Below are positions 55,600 through 64,000 of a stretch of 64,000 bases of DNA, one piece after another. Source of the DNA: CAIWHR01 sp963734055 (lineage in GTDB: Bacteria; Pseudomonadota; Gammaproteobacteria; Burkholderiales; Casimicrobiaceae); contig CAVTFQ010000013.1 of the NCBI GenBank assembly GCA_963734055.1, forward strand, positions 62,001-126,000. The letters are read 5' to 3'. The position numbers and the translations under genes are program-made. Every line of letters begins with the position of its first letter. The stretch's first letter is position 1. Below the pieces are notes generated by a model that saw only the letters and a program-made list of their open reading frames with translations, did no database searches and was not told where the DNA came from.

Positions 55600-57816
55600 C
55601 TAGATCGGCGTGCAGAACCCGGCGCCGTTCTTGCCCGACCCGCTCGGCGCCCACGCCCGGTTGATCATCGCGCGGCGCACCGAAAGGTCGATCGTGTGGC
55701 GTTGGTTGAAGTCCTTCCGGTTGTTGTCGAACCGGAACGTGGCGACCGTCCCCGAGGAGCAGCTGCCGTCCGGGTAGACCGGCATTACCCAGAACGCCGC
55801 GGGATTCACGAGCGTCCACGTGCCGGGCCAGGTCGCCGAAACGAACGCGCATTCCGCAGGACTCGACGTGTAGTAATACGAGTCGATGTACGCGGAGCGG
55901 CTGCCGAAGAACTTGCACACCGGCTGCGCGCCCGGCGGCGCCGAGGCCGGATCGGGCCACGCGAAGAAGAAGAAGCCGGTGCGCTTGTTGACGGCGACCG
56001 GGTTGCTGTCGATGAACGCGATCTCGGCCGGGTCGGCCGAGTAGTAGTAGTGGTCGAGATCCGACCGGTAGTACTCGACGACCGCAACCGCACCCGCGGG
56101 CGGCGTGAGGCCGCCCGGGACCGTGCTCGCCATCGCGAGACCGGCGTCGAGGATGCCGGCGCCGCAGACGTTTCCGTTGCGGCAGACCGAGGCCGGGGGG
56201 AACTCGCGCGCGGTCCCCTGCAGGATCGAAAGCACGCGGCCGGCCGTGAGCGTGGGGTCGCGCGCCAGCATCATCGACACCACGCCGGCCACGTGCGGCG
56301 CGGCCGCGCTCGTGCCGATCGCATTCGCGTAGGCGTCCGCCCCGGCCACCGTCTGCCCCGCGTTCGACAGCGAGAGCACTCCGCCGTCGTCGAAGTCGCC
56401 GCCCGGCGCCGAGATGTCCACGCGCCGGCCGAAGTTGCTGTAGAACGCGATGTCGCCGAAGCGGTTGGTCGCCGCCACGGTGATGACGCCGCTGCAGCCG
56501 GAGGGCGCGAAGTCGCTCGTGTCGGACGACTCGTTACCCGCCGCGACGACGACGACCGAGCCCTGGGCCAGCGCGTCGTCAATCGCATCCTGGACGGCAT
56601 TGGGACAACTGCCCGTGCCGCCCAGGCTCATGTTGATCACCTTCGCCGGGAACGGATTCGGGGGCACGCCGGCGATCTGCACGCCGGACGCCCACAGCAT
56701 GCCTTCGAAGACGTCCTCGTCGGTCCCGCCACACTCGCCCAGCACCCGCACCGGGACCACCTGCGCGAAGAGGTCGATGCCGGACATCCCGAGCGCGTTG
56801 TTCACGTCGCCGGCCATGACGCCGGTGACGAACGTGCCGTGCCACGAGCTCGGATGTGCGGGGAAACCGCCGCAGGCGCCGTCGTCCACCCAGTCGCCGG
56901 CGTCGGTCGGGTCGTCGTCGCGCGCGTTGCCGTCGCGCGCGTAACCGGGGTCCGTGATGAAGTCGTAGCCCGGAAGCAGCCGGTTCGCGAGGTCGGCGTG
57001 CTTCAGGATCCCGGTGTCGACGACGGCGATCGTCGTGCTGAGCGGCGTCGTCGAGAGCTGCAGATCCCAAGCCTGCTGCACGTTGATGCCGCCCACGGGA
57101 TCGGTGAGCGCCCACTGATTGGCGAAGTACGGATCGTTCGGGACCAGAAGCTTGGCGAAGCGCCGCCGGACCGGGTCCGCGTACTGAACGGCCGGGTCTT
57201 CCTCGAGGCGCGCCGCGATCTGTGCGAGCCGGTCGGAGCGCACGGGCGACATGAGGCGCAGCACCCAGACGTTGCCGACCTGCCGCTCGGCGATCGCCGC
57301 TGCGCCCATCCTTTCGACGAGCCGCGGCATGAGGGTCGTCCAGTCGGGCGCCGGATCGCCCGCGAGGCGAACGAGGAGCTTCTGGCCGACGTCGACGTAG
57401 GCACTCGCGCCGTGGCCGGCCGGCGCGCCGGCGGCGCGCTGCGCCGCCGCGCTGCGCCCGACGGTCATCGGCTCGACCCACAGCACCGAACGATCCCTCC
57501 GCATCGCGGCCAGCTTCGGCCGGATCGCGGCGGCATCCTGCGGCTCCGCGAGCGCGAGCTCGATCGCGCCGGTGCGCGTCGTTCCCGTCGGCGTGAGCTT
57601 CGTGCCGAGCTGGAACTCGAGCTTCGCCTGGTGCGCCCTGGTGAGCGCGCCGGCGGCGACCTCGTTCGGGTTCAGCCGAACGCGGATCGAGTGGATGGTC
57701 TCGGCGCGGGCTGAGGGCACCGGCGCCGCAGCGATCAGCAGAAGGCCGAGCAGGGCAACGCCCAGACGCGCGGTGCGCAATGACGCGGAAGCGACAGAAG
57801 TCGACCGGCACATCAT
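55600..57816 (-). CDS. Secreted subtilisin-like serine protease with C-terminal DUF5648-like region
   Basis: 738 residues from ATG 57816 (GGGAG upstream), with a signal peptide (LGVALLGLLLIAAAPVPSARA). A pro-domain of about 200 residues precedes the S8 core: Asp in TIAVVDTGILKHADLANRLL, His in SSWHGTFVTGVMAGDVNN, Asn in VVAAGNESSD and Ser in GTSAAAPHVAGVVS. The last 140 residues (VVEYYRSDLDHYYYSADPAE, RTGFFFFAWPD, SAYIDSYYYTSSPAECAFV) match the aromatic repeat region found behind secreted hydrolases (DUF5648-like). Not closely related to the protease at 1-498. Confidence 0.9.
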   Translation of the reverse strand: MMCRSTSVASASLRTARLGVALLGLLLIAAAPVPSARAETIHSIRVRLNPNEVAAGALTRAHQAKLEFQLGTKLTPTGTTRTGAIELALAEPQDAAAIRPKLAAMRRDRSVLWVEPMTVGRSAAAQRAAGAPAGHGASAYVDVGQKLLVRLAGDPAPDWTTLMPRLVERMGAAAIAERQVGNVWVLRLMSPVRSDRLAQIAARLEEDPAVQYADPVRRRFAKLLVPNDPYFANQWALTDPVGGINVQQAWDLQLSTTPLSTTIAVVDTGILKHADLANRLLPGYDFITDPGYARDGNARDDDPTDAGDWVDDGACGGFPAHPSSWHGTFVTGVMAGDVNNALGMSGIDLFAQVVPVRVLGECGGTDEDVFEGMLWASGVQIAGVPPNPFPAKVINMSLGGTGSCPNAVQDAIDDALAQGSVVVVAAGNESSDTSDFAPSGCSGVITVAATNRFGDIAFYSNFGRRVDISAPGGDFDDGGVLSLSNAGQTVAGADAYANAIGTSAAAPHVAGVVSMMLARDPTLTAGRVLSILQGTAREFPPASVCRNGNVCGAGILDAGLAMASTVPGGLTPPAGAVAVVEYYRSDLDHYYYSADPAEIAFIDSNPVAVNKRTGFFFFAWPDPASAPPGAQPVCKFFGSRSAYIDSYYYTSSPAECAFVSATWPGTWTLVNPAAFWVMPVYPDGSCSSGTVATFRFDNNRKDFNQRHTIDLSVRRAMINRAWAPSGSGKNGAGFCTPI

Positions 57817-57996
57817 GGGAATCTCCCGTCTCTTGTCGTGGGCCGGCGCGGGGGCGATGCCAATGGCATCAGAACGTGCCATTCCGAGCGGCCGGGCCTC
57901 CAATGGTAGCCCAACGCCGTCGTCAGGCAAACTAAATGTGACGCCGGGATGGGCGCCCTGTGCGAAAAAGCCGCACTTCCCGGTCGCCGAGTTCGT

Positions 57997-58833
57997 TCAG
58001 GGCGCGGGGTGGACCGGGACCGGCGTACGCTCGCGCGAGAGCTCGGAACGGTAGGGGCCGAGCGCGGTGACCATCTGCGCGAAGATCTTGGGATTGGCCG
58101 CAATCACCTGCCCACCGTGCAAATAGTCGCCATTCCCCGACAGATCGCCGATGAGCCCCCCGGCTTCCTGGACGAGCAGGCTACCCGCCGCGACGTCCCA
58201 CGGATTGAGCCCGACCTCCCAGAAGCCGTCGTAGAACCCCGCAGCGACGTACGCGAGGTCGAGCGCCGCGGCACCGGGCCGGCGCAGCCCGGCGGTGCTC
58301 TCGATCATCGTCTTCATCATCCGGAGATAGGTGTCGAGGAAGCTGCCGTCGCGGAACGGGAAGCCGGTTCCGATCAGGCATTCGCGCAGGTGCGCGCGCC
58401 GCGACACGCGGATGCGGTGGTCGTTGAGATACGCGCCCCGGCCGCGCGTCGCCGTGAAGAGGTCGTTGCGACACGGGTCGTAGATCACCGCCTGGGTGAC
58501 CTGGCCCTTGTGCGAAAGCGCGATCGACACGCAATACTGCGGAAAGCCGTGCAGGAAGTTGGTCGTGCCATCGAGCGGATCGATGATCCACAGATTCTCG
58601 GCGGTCGCGTTTGCGCCCTTCGCCGTCCCTTCCTCCGCGAGAATCGCATGATCGGGATACGCCGCGAGCAGCGTCTCGACGATCTGGCGCTCGGCCTCGC
58701 GGTCGACCTCGCTCACGAAGTCCTTGGGACCCTTCGCCGAAACGGTGAGGAGATCGAGATCGCGGGCGCCGCGGTTGATGACGTTGCCGGCGCGTCGCGC
58801 CGCCTTCACCGCGATCGTGAGCATCGGATGCAT
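57997..58833 (-). CDS. suhB: Inositol-1-monophosphatase family protein (SuhB)
   Basis: 278 residues from ATG 58833. Metal-site motifs WIIDPLDGTTNFLHGFP and VGLNPWDVAAGSLLVQEAGG are those of the IMPase/SuhB family, with the first Glu in AEEGTA. Divergent from trmJ, as commonly seen in Betaproteobacteria. In E. coli SuhB also takes part in rRNA antitermination; that role is not checked here. Confidence 0.9.
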   Translation of the reverse strand: MHPMLTIAVKAARRAGNVINRGARDLDLLTVSAKGPKDFVSEVDREAERQIVETLLAAYPDHAILAEEGTAKGANATAENLWIIDPLDGTTNFLHGFPQYCVSIALSHKGQVTQAVIYDPCRNDLFTATRGRGAYLNDHRIRVSRRAHLRECLIGTGFPFRDGSFLDTYLRMMKTMIESTAGLRRPGAAALDLAYVAAGFYDGFWEVGLNPWDVAAGSLLVQEAGGLIGDLSGNGDYLHGGQVIAANPKIFAQMVTALGPYRSELSRERTPVPVHPAP

Positions 58834-58926
58834 GATCGAGTTGTGAGGCACGCCGTCATGCGGCGAGCGGCGTGCGCAAAGAGCGAAAGACGGTATTGTA
58901 CCGCCCTCGCGCCGTCCGCCTCCACC

Positions 58927-59670
58927 ATGTCCGCCGCCTTCGATCCCCTGTCGCGCGTACGCATCGTCCTCGTCGCGACCAGTCATCCGGGCAACGTCGG
59001 CGCCGCGGCGCGCGCGATGCACACGATGGGACTCTCCCGGCTCGTCCTCGTCGCGCCGCGCCGCTTTCCCGATGCCGAGGCGGTCGCGCGCGCGACCGGC
59101 GCGACGGCGGTGCTCGACGCGGCCCGCGTCGTCGCCACGCTCGACGAAGCCCTCGACGGCGCGACGCTCTCGGTCGGGATGTCGGCGCGGCGACGCGAAT
59201 TTGCGGGCCGCGTGCTCGCGGTGCGCGACGCCGCGCAGGAGGCGATCGCGACCGCGCCGCGCGGCGACGTGGCGTTCGTCTTCGGCAGCGAGATCTCCGG
59301 CCTCTCGAACGACGAGCTCGCGCGCTGCACGATCGTGGCCACGATCCCGGCGAACCCGGGGTACGCCTCGCTCAACCTCGCCGCCGCCGTGCAGGTCGCG
59401 GCCTACGAGCTTCGCGTGGCCGCGACGGGCGGTGCCGTGTGGCGCGCGCCGCGCTTCGCGCCCGCGACAGCCGACGAGATCGCCGCGCTCCACGCGCACG
59501 GCGAGAAGACGCTCGTCGCGATGCGCCTCCTCGACCCGGCGATGCCGAAGCGCCTCGTCCCGCGGCTCCGGCGCCTGTTCGCGCGAGCCGGCCTCGAGAA
59601 GGAGGAGGTCAACATCCTCCGCGGCATCCTTGCGCGGATCGATCAGTTCATCGGCCGCCGCGAGCGATGA
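58927..59670 (+). CDS. trmJ: tRNA (cytidine/uridine-2'-O)-methyltransferase TrmJ
   Basis: 247 residues. SPOUT-family motifs VATSHPGNVGAAARAMHTMG, FVFGSEISGLSNDEL and IPANPGYASLNLAAAVQ form the trefoil-knot SAM site; the C-terminal helix ends KEEVNILRGILARIDQFIGR. Methylates position 32 of tRNAs. It sits just upstream of cysE/isc, apart from one inserted DUF3667 gene, which is the usual Betaproteobacterial order. Confidence 0.9.
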   Translation: MSAAFDPLSRVRIVLVATSHPGNVGAAARAMHTMGLSRLVLVAPRRFPDAEAVARATGATAVLDAARVVATLDEALDGATLSVGMSARRREFAGRVLAVRDAAQEAIATAPRGDVAFVFGSEISGLSNDELARCTIVATIPANPGYASLNLAAAVQVAAYELRVAATGGAVWRAPRFAPATADEIAALHAHGEKTLVAMRLLDPAMPKRLVPRLRRLFARAGLEKEEVNILRGILARIDQFIGRRER

Positions 59671-59710
59671 GCGTCTGGCCATTCCGCCACGCCTCCCGTA
59701 CCGTGCGCCG

Positions 59711-60721
59711 ATGACCGCGGAACCCGTCGTCGTGGCGCCGGACGCTGCGCCGCCGTGCCGCAACTGCGGCGCGCCGGCGCCCGGCGCCTACTGTCCCCGG
59801 TGCGGCCAGGAGACGGTTGCGCGGCTGCCCAAGTTCACGCAGTTCATGCGCGAGGCAGCCGGCCGCTACGTCGCGCTCGACGGCCGGCTGTGGAAGACGC
59901 TCGCCGCGCTCCTGTTCCGGCCGGGTTTCCTGTCGCGCGAGTACCTCGCCGGACGGCGGCGGCGCTACATCCGCCCGGCGCGATTGTTCCTCGTCACGAG
60001 CCTGCTCCTGTTCGCGGTGCTGCGGCTGTTCGTCGAACTGCAGGGTGCAGAGGCGTTGAACCTCGACTCGAAGGAGGAACCGAAGGCGCCCGCGCAGTCG
60101 CGCTCGCCTGCGAAGGCCGGCGGGCCCTCCGTGGCCAGGCCAGCCGCGAAGGCGGAGGCCGCGCGAGAGGTCGACGGGACGGCCGGGAACGGGCCGTCCT
60201 CGAGGGACGACGAGCGCAAAGGCGGGCTCCGCGCCGAGGACGACGTCAGCCTCGACCTGCCGGTGGAGATCCCGCCCTTGCGCAACCGCATCGCGCGCTT
60301 CAACCGGCTCTCGGCGGAGGAGAAGGAGGCGCAGATCGTCGACGGGATCTTCCGCTACGGACCGTACGCAATGTTCGCACTGCTCCCCGCGTTCGCGTTC
60401 CTGCTGAAAGTCCTCTACCTCGGGCGGCGGCGCCGCTATCCCGATCGCCCGCGGCTCTACTCGGAGCACCTGGTCTTCGCCGCGCACAACACGGCTTTCC
60501 TGTCGCTCGGGATCATTGCCGCGACCGCGGCGCCGTGGAGTCTCCTGCGGGCGGGGGTCATCCTGTGGATGCTGGTCTACCTCGTCCGGTCGATGCGCGT
60601 CGTGTATGCCGGGTCGTGGCTCGGGATCTTCTCGCGCGCGTTCACGATCTTCATCGCCTACTCGGTCCTGTTCGGCCTGGTGACCGCCGGCCTCGTGATC
60701 GCGGCCATCGTCCTGCGCTAA
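59711..60721 (+). CDS. DUF3667 membrane protein with N-terminal zinc ribbon
   Basis: 336 residues. The N-terminus CRNCGAPAPGAYCPRCGQE is a four-cysteine zinc ribbon, followed by KTLAALLFRPGFLSREYLAG and RRRYIRPARLFLVTSLLLFA, the DUF3667 signature. A charged Ala/Pro-rich loop (about 115-200) separates the first membrane segment from the remaining four or so (MFALLPAFAFLLKVLYLG and onward). Function unknown. Confidence 0.85.
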   Translation: MTAEPVVVAPDAAPPCRNCGAPAPGAYCPRCGQETVARLPKFTQFMREAAGRYVALDGRLWKTLAALLFRPGFLSREYLAGRRRRYIRPARLFLVTSLLLFAVLRLFVELQGAEALNLDSKEEPKAPAQSRSPAKAGGPSVARPAAKAEAAREVDGTAGNGPSSRDDERKGGLRAEDDVSLDLPVEIPPLRNRIARFNRLSAEEKEAQIVDGIFRYGPYAMFALLPAFAFLLKVLYLGRRRRYPDRPRLYSEHLVFAAHNTAFLSLGIIAATAAPWSLLRAGVILWMLVYLVRSMRVVYAGSWLGIFSRAFTIFIAYSVLFGLVTAGLVIAAIVLR

Positions 60722-60746
60722 GGCGCCAAGGCGATCGAAGTTGCGC

Positions 60747-60775
60747 TTGATCAAGGATCAGGTCGCCCCAATACT
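60747..60775 (+). promoter_or_regulatory. Possible sigma-70 promoter of cysE
   Basis: TTGATC at 60747-60752, a 17-base spacer, then AATACT at 60770-60775. Each hexamer matches consensus at four of six positions. It lies about 20-35 bases before the possible cysE starts in the only gap after the DUF3667 gene. Confidence 0.4.
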
Positions 60776-60808
60776 TGAGCGCAACAGTCGGAAATGCGAA
60801 AATGCATC

Positions 60809-61564
60809 ATGTTTGCGCGCCTTCGCGAGGACATTGCCATCGTATTCGAGCGCGACCCCGCCGCCCGGACGCGCTGGGAGGTCCTGACCTGCTATCCTGG
60901 GCTCCACGCGCTCGTCTGGCACCGCGTGGTGTCGAATCGGCTTTGGCGCTGGGGCTTCCGGTGGCTTGCCCGCTGGATTTCGCATTGGGGGCGGTTCCTC
61001 ACGGGCATCGAGATCCACCCGGGCGCGACCATTGGCCGGCGCGTGTTCATCGACCACGGAATGGGGATCGTCATCGGCGAGACGGCGGAAATCAGCGACG
61101 ATTGCACGCTTTATCATGGAGTTACGTTGGGAGGCACGTCCTGGAACAAAGGGAAGCGTCATCCGACGCTGGGACGCGGCGTCGTCATTGGGGCTGGCGC
61201 GAAGGTGCTCGGGCCAATTTTGGTGGGAGATGGAGCCAAGATAGGCTCAAATGCCGTCGTAGTCCGCGACGTTCCTGCGGGGGCCACGGCGGTTGGCATT
61301 CCGGCGCGGGTGCTTCTGGGCGATGAGGCGACGCGGCGGGAAGACCAGGCCGCGAAGATGGGTTTCTCGGCCTACGCCATCGCAGCCGACATGAACGACC
61401 CCATGGTGCAGGCGATTCACCGGTTGATCGACCACGCGGCGGCAAGCGACGCCCGCCTCGACCGTCTGGTAGCGCAGCTGCAGCGGGACGGGGTGGACGT
61501 CCGGGACGCGCGTGCCACGGCCGAGGGCTTCGACCCGAAGCGGCTGAACCAGATGATCGACTAG
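60809..61564 (+). CDS. cysE: Serine O-acetyltransferase
   Basis: 251 residues from ATG 60809 (MFARLREDIAIVFERDPAAR), the start favoured by family N-termini; ATG 60794 would add MRKCI. Left-handed beta-helix hexapeptides: GIEIHPGATIGRRVFIDHGM, then VIGETAEISDDCTLYHGVTL with catalytic His, and VGDGAKIGSNAVVVRDVPAG. Makes O-acetylserine for cysteine synthesis, so it supplies the sulphur donor for IscS. Placed directly before iscR, as in many Betaproteobacteria. The C-terminus is longer than in E. coli and polar. Confidence 0.93.
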   Translation: MFARLREDIAIVFERDPAARTRWEVLTCYPGLHALVWHRVVSNRLWRWGFRWLARWISHWGRFLTGIEIHPGATIGRRVFIDHGMGIVIGETAEISDDCTLYHGVTLGGTSWNKGKRHPTLGRGVVIGAGAKVLGPILVGDGAKIGSNAVVVRDVPAGATAVGIPARVLLGDEATRREDQAAKMGFSAYAIAADMNDPMVQAIHRLIDHAAASDARLDRLVAQLQRDGVDVRDARATAEGFDPKRLNQMID

Positions 61565-61592
61565 CGAGCAACAACCATTGAACTTGCCAGGG

Positions 61593-61627
61593 TTTTAGTT
61601 GACCAATCTAGTCGGGCAATTCAGAAT
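61593..61627 (+). promoter_or_regulatory. isc operon promoter with IscR type-1-like site
   Basis: TTGACC at 61599-61604 and CAGAAT at 61622-61627 are spaced 17 bases. The half-sites TAGTTGACC and TAGTCGGGC, separated by a short AT-containing spacer, resemble the type-1 IscR box, which overlaps the -35 region in known isc promoters. This would give repression by [2Fe-2S]-IscR. The 5' leader to the iscR ATG is about 90 bases. Confidence 0.6.
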
Positions 61628-61725
61628 TTCTTTTTTGCGCTGCAGCGTCCCCTCGGACGAAGCAGCCGCCGGGAAGCTGCCCACGTTCGCGCCCGGTAGA
61701 CCCATTTGATACGGACAGACCTATC

Positions 61726-62202
61726 ATGCGACTCACCACGAAAGGACGTTTCGCCGTCACGGCCATGATCGACGTCGCGATGCACGGAACCAAGGGCCCC
61801 GTCACGCTCGCCGGCGTGTCGGATCGGCAGAAGATCTCGCTTTCCTACCTCGAGCAGCTGTTCGGCAAGCTTCGCCGCGCGGGGCTCGTCGAAAGCGTGC
61901 GCGGGCCGGGCGGCGGCTATCATCTCGCGCGCCCTGCCGACGCGGTCTCCGTGGCGGACGTGATTCTTGCCGTCGACGAGCCGATCGACGCGACCAAGTG
62001 CGGCGGTCGCGAGAATTGCCAGGACGACGGGCAGCGCTGCATGACGCACGAGCTCTGGTCGAACCTGAACGCGCACATCTTCTCCTACCTGCGGTCGGTC
62101 AACCTCGCGCAGCTCGTCGCCGCGCAGGACAAGAACGGCGCGAATGTCGTCCACGACCATCGCGGCCCGGTGCGCAAGACCGAGGCTGAGACCGTCGCCT
62201 GA
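61726..62202 (+). CDS. iscR: Iron-sulphur cluster regulator IscR (Rrf2 family)
   Basis: 158 residues. MRLTTKGRFAVTAMIDVAMH opens the Rrf2 winged helix. ISLSYLEQLFGKLRRAGLVE and VRGPGGGYHLARPADAVSVA follow. The cluster ligands are in KCGGRENCQDDGQRC (three Cys plus a nearby His in THELW). Binds [2Fe-2S] and controls the operon from the promoter just upstream. Confidence 0.95.
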   Translation: MRLTTKGRFAVTAMIDVAMHGTKGPVTLAGVSDRQKISLSYLEQLFGKLRRAGLVESVRGPGGGYHLARPADAVSVADVILAVDEPIDATKCGGRENCQDDGQRCMTHELWSNLNAHIFSYLRSVNLAQLVAAQDKNGANVVHDHRGPVRKTEAETVA

Positions 62203-62237
62203 GGCGCGGGCTCCGGGGGGACAATCGAATCCGCACC

Positions 62238-63446
62238 ATGAAGACGCCCATCTATCTTGACTACTCGGCGACGACGCCGGTCGATCCGCGCGTCGCGCAG
62301 GCGATGATCCCGTGGCTGACCGAGCACTTCGGCAACCCGGCGTCGCGCTCGCACGCGTTCGGCTGGGAGGCCGAGAAGGCGGTCGAGGAGGCGCGCGGGC
62401 ACGTCGCCGCGCTCGTGAACTGCGACCCGAGGGAGCTCGTCTGGACCTCCGGGGCGACCGAGTCGATCAACCTCGCGCTCAAGGGCGCTGCGCACTTCTA
62501 CAAGGACAAGGGCCGGCATCTCGTGACCGTGAAGACGGAGCACAAGGCCACGCTCGACACGACGCGCGAGCTCGAGCGCGAAGGCTTCGAGGTGACCTAT
62601 CTGGACGTGCTGCCGAACGGGCTCCTCGATCTTGCCGCCTTCGAAGCCGCGCTGCGCCCGGACACGACCGTCGTTTCCGTGATGGCCGTCAACAACGAAA
62701 TCGGCGTGATCCAGGACATCGCGCGCATCGGCGCGCTCTGCCGGGCCCGCGGGATTGTCTTCCACGTCGACGCCGCCCAGGCGACGGGCAAGATGCCGAT
62801 CGACCTCGGAACGCTCAAGGTCGACCTCATGTCGCTTGCGAGCCACAAGACGTACGGTCCGAAGGGCGTCGGCGCGCTGTTCGTTCGCCGCAAGCCGCGG
62901 GTGCGGATCGAGGCGCAGATGCACGGCGGTGGCCACGAGCGCGGCATGCGGTCGGGGACGCTGCCCACGCATCAGATCGTGGGAATGGGCGAGGCGTACC
63001 GGCTCGCCAAGCTCGAGATGGCGGCCGAAAGCGAACGGATCCGGGGGCTGCGCGACCGCCTGTGGAAGGGCCTGTCGACGATCGACGAGGTCTTCGTCAA
63101 CGGCGACATGGAGCACCGCGTCCCGCACAACCTCAACGTGAGCTTCAACTTCGTCGAGGGCGAAAGCCTCATCATGGCGATCAAGGACGTCGCCGTGTCG
63201 TCGGGATCGGCCTGCACGTCGGCCTCGCTCGAGCCGTCGTACGTGCTGCGCGCGCTCGGACGAAGCGACGAGCTCGCGCACAGTTCGATCCGGTTCACGG
63301 TCGGCCGTTTCACGACGGTCGAGGAGATCGACTTCACCGTCGATCTCATCAAACGGAAGGTGGCGAAGCTCCGCGAGCTGTCGCCGCTCTGGGAAATGCA
63401 TCAGGACGGGGTGGACCTCGCCACCGTCCAGTGGGCGGCGCACTAG
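62238..63446 (+). CDS. iscS: Cysteine desulfurase IscS
   Basis: 402 residues. IYLDYSATTPVDPRVAQAM at the N-terminus, the PLP lysine in SLASHKTYGPKGVGALFV, and the active Cys in VSSGSACTSASLEPSYVL, the group-I loop length. Supplies persulphide sulphur to IscU. Starts 35 bases after iscR. All catalytic residues are intact. Confidence 0.96.
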   Translation: MKTPIYLDYSATTPVDPRVAQAMIPWLTEHFGNPASRSHAFGWEAEKAVEEARGHVAALVNCDPRELVWTSGATESINLALKGAAHFYKDKGRHLVTVKTEHKATLDTTRELEREGFEVTYLDVLPNGLLDLAAFEAALRPDTTVVSVMAVNNEIGVIQDIARIGALCRARGIVFHVDAAQATGKMPIDLGTLKVDLMSLASHKTYGPKGVGALFVRRKPRVRIEAQMHGGGHERGMRSGTLPTHQIVGMGEAYRLAKLEMAAESERIRGLRDRLWKGLSTIDEVFVNGDMEHRVPHNLNVSFNFVEGESLIMAIKDVAVSSGSACTSASLEPSYVLRALGRSDELAHSSIRFTVGRFTTVEEIDFTVDLIKRKVAKLRELSPLWEMHQDGVDLATVQWAAH

Positions 63447-63486
63447 TCTAGTGCGAGCCCGGGACGGGGCATCGGAGGAGTGAAAC

Positions 63487-63927
63487 ATGGCATACAGCGA
63501 CAAGGTACTCGACCACTACGAGAATCCACGTAACGTCGGCTCGTTTTCGAAGGACGCCGAGGGCGTGGGCACGGGCATGGTCGGCGCGCCGGCCTGCGGC
63601 GACGTGATGAAGCTGCAGATTCGCGTCGGCGCCGACGGCCGGATCGAGGACGCGAAGTTCAAGACCTACGGCTGCGGCTCCGCGATCGCGTCGTCGTCGC
63701 TCGTCACCGAGTGGGTGAAGGGCAGGACGCTCGACGAGGCCATGGGGATCAAGAACACGCAGATCGCCGAGGAGCTCGCGCTGCCGCCGGTCAAGATCCA
63801 CTGCTCGATCCTGGCCGAGGACGCAATCAAGGCTGCGGTGGCGGACTACCGCAAGCGGCACGTTGACCACGAGCCGGTCACCGCCGAGGCGGACGCCTGC
63901 GCGCCGGCGACGCAGGCGGCAGACTGA
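63487..63927 (+). CDS. iscU: Iron-sulphur cluster scaffold protein IscU
   Basis: 146 residues. Cluster ligands are in VGAPACGDVMKL (Cys and Asp), TYGCGSAIASSS (Cys) and VKIHCSILAED (His-Cys). The LPPVKIH segment is the HscA-binding motif. The C-terminal 20 residues (EPVTAEADACAPATQAAD) extend past the E. coli protein and carry an extra Cys. Strong GGAGTG site. Confidence 0.96.
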   Translation: MAYSDKVLDHYENPRNVGSFSKDAEGVGTGMVGAPACGDVMKLQIRVGADGRIEDAKFKTYGCGSAIASSSLVTEWVKGRTLDEAMGIKNTQIAEELALPPVKIHCSILAEDAIKAAVADYRKRHVDHEPVTAEADACAPATQAAD

Positions 63928-63949
63928 CTCCAGCTGGCGGAAGGCTCCG

Positions 63950-64000
63950 ATGTCGATCTCCCTCACCGAGAGCGCGGCGAAGCACGTCGCGAATTTCCTG
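63950..64000 (+). CDS. iscA: IscA-type iron-sulphur carrier, cut by window end
   Basis: Only the first 17 residues, MSISLTESAAKHVANFL, are inside the window. They match the N-terminus of A-type carriers, and the position directly after iscU is where iscA belongs. Conserved cysteines lie outside the window. Confidence 0.85.
   Translation, partial: MSISLTESAAKHVANFL

Noticed and set aside
54640..57714. A 1,024-codon plus-strand open frame over the AI-2E transporter and subtilase
   Set aside because: Overlaps two well-supported genes in other frames and shows only Arg/Asp/Ala-rich sequence.

Overview
The window is very GC-rich chromosomal DNA from a Gram-negative bacterium. The right end carries the block suhB / trmJ / cysE-iscR-iscS-iscU-iscA, in the order and style typical of Betaproteobacteria (Burkholderiales-like), and protein similarity elsewhere (LigD-Ku, pirin, CcoN-like protein) fits that. 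The species cannot be fixed from the sequence. I saw no rRNA, tRNA, CRISPR array, transposase or integrase.

Layout. (1) 1-2400 (+): a RiPP-like cluster. It holds the C-terminal end of a subtilisin-type protease, a 68-aa CxxC protein, a PatG-C-terminal-like protein, and three small peptides that share a PGF(T/S)A leader but have different Cys-rich C-terminal halves. (2) 2413-5284 (-): an ECF42-type sigma factor with two DGPF/YCII proteins, an AHSA1 protein and a tiny membrane protein. (3) 5333-11153 (-): a CUT2-type sugar ABC transporter plus an SMP-30/gluconolactonase. (4) 11308-17212: a hydrolase and a DUF72 protein (-), then ligD, ku and an HTH-TPR protein (+), which form the bacterial non-homologous end-joining locus. 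(5) 17219-19633 (-): a secreted PKD/fibronectin-III protein with recently duplicated 300-bp repeats, followed by an AT-rich gap. (6) 20375-35564 (-): a tight gene run that encodes four c-type cytochromes and a lipoprotein, followed by a caspase-like peptidase and a 1,897-aa double-hydrolase/CHAT protein. (7) 35690-48895 (mostly +): patatin, SRPBCC, GH25 (-), a deoxyribosyltransferase-like/macro fusion, a hydrolase/TRAFs-binding/trypsin protein split by a frameshift, a NUC1-type endonuclease, a SLOG-like protein, a membrane-spanning TIR-STAND-Ig protein and a 5'-3' exonuclease. This looks like a biological-conflict or signalling island. (8) 48970-52188 (+): a STAND/BTAD regulator broken by six frameshifts, all in the same direction. 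(9) 52477-57816: small membrane proteins, a CcoN-like protein, pirin, an AI-2E family transporter and a secreted subtilase. (10) 57997-64000: housekeeping genes, namely suhB (-), trmJ, a DUF3667 protein, cysE and the isc operon, which is cut by the window end.

The most notable parts are the PatG-like peptide cluster at the left edge, the operon that joins multihaem electron-transfer proteins to two caspase-clan proteases, and the NAD/ADP-ribose-themed island around the TIR receptor. Functional statements come from reading motifs by eye. No database search was possible.
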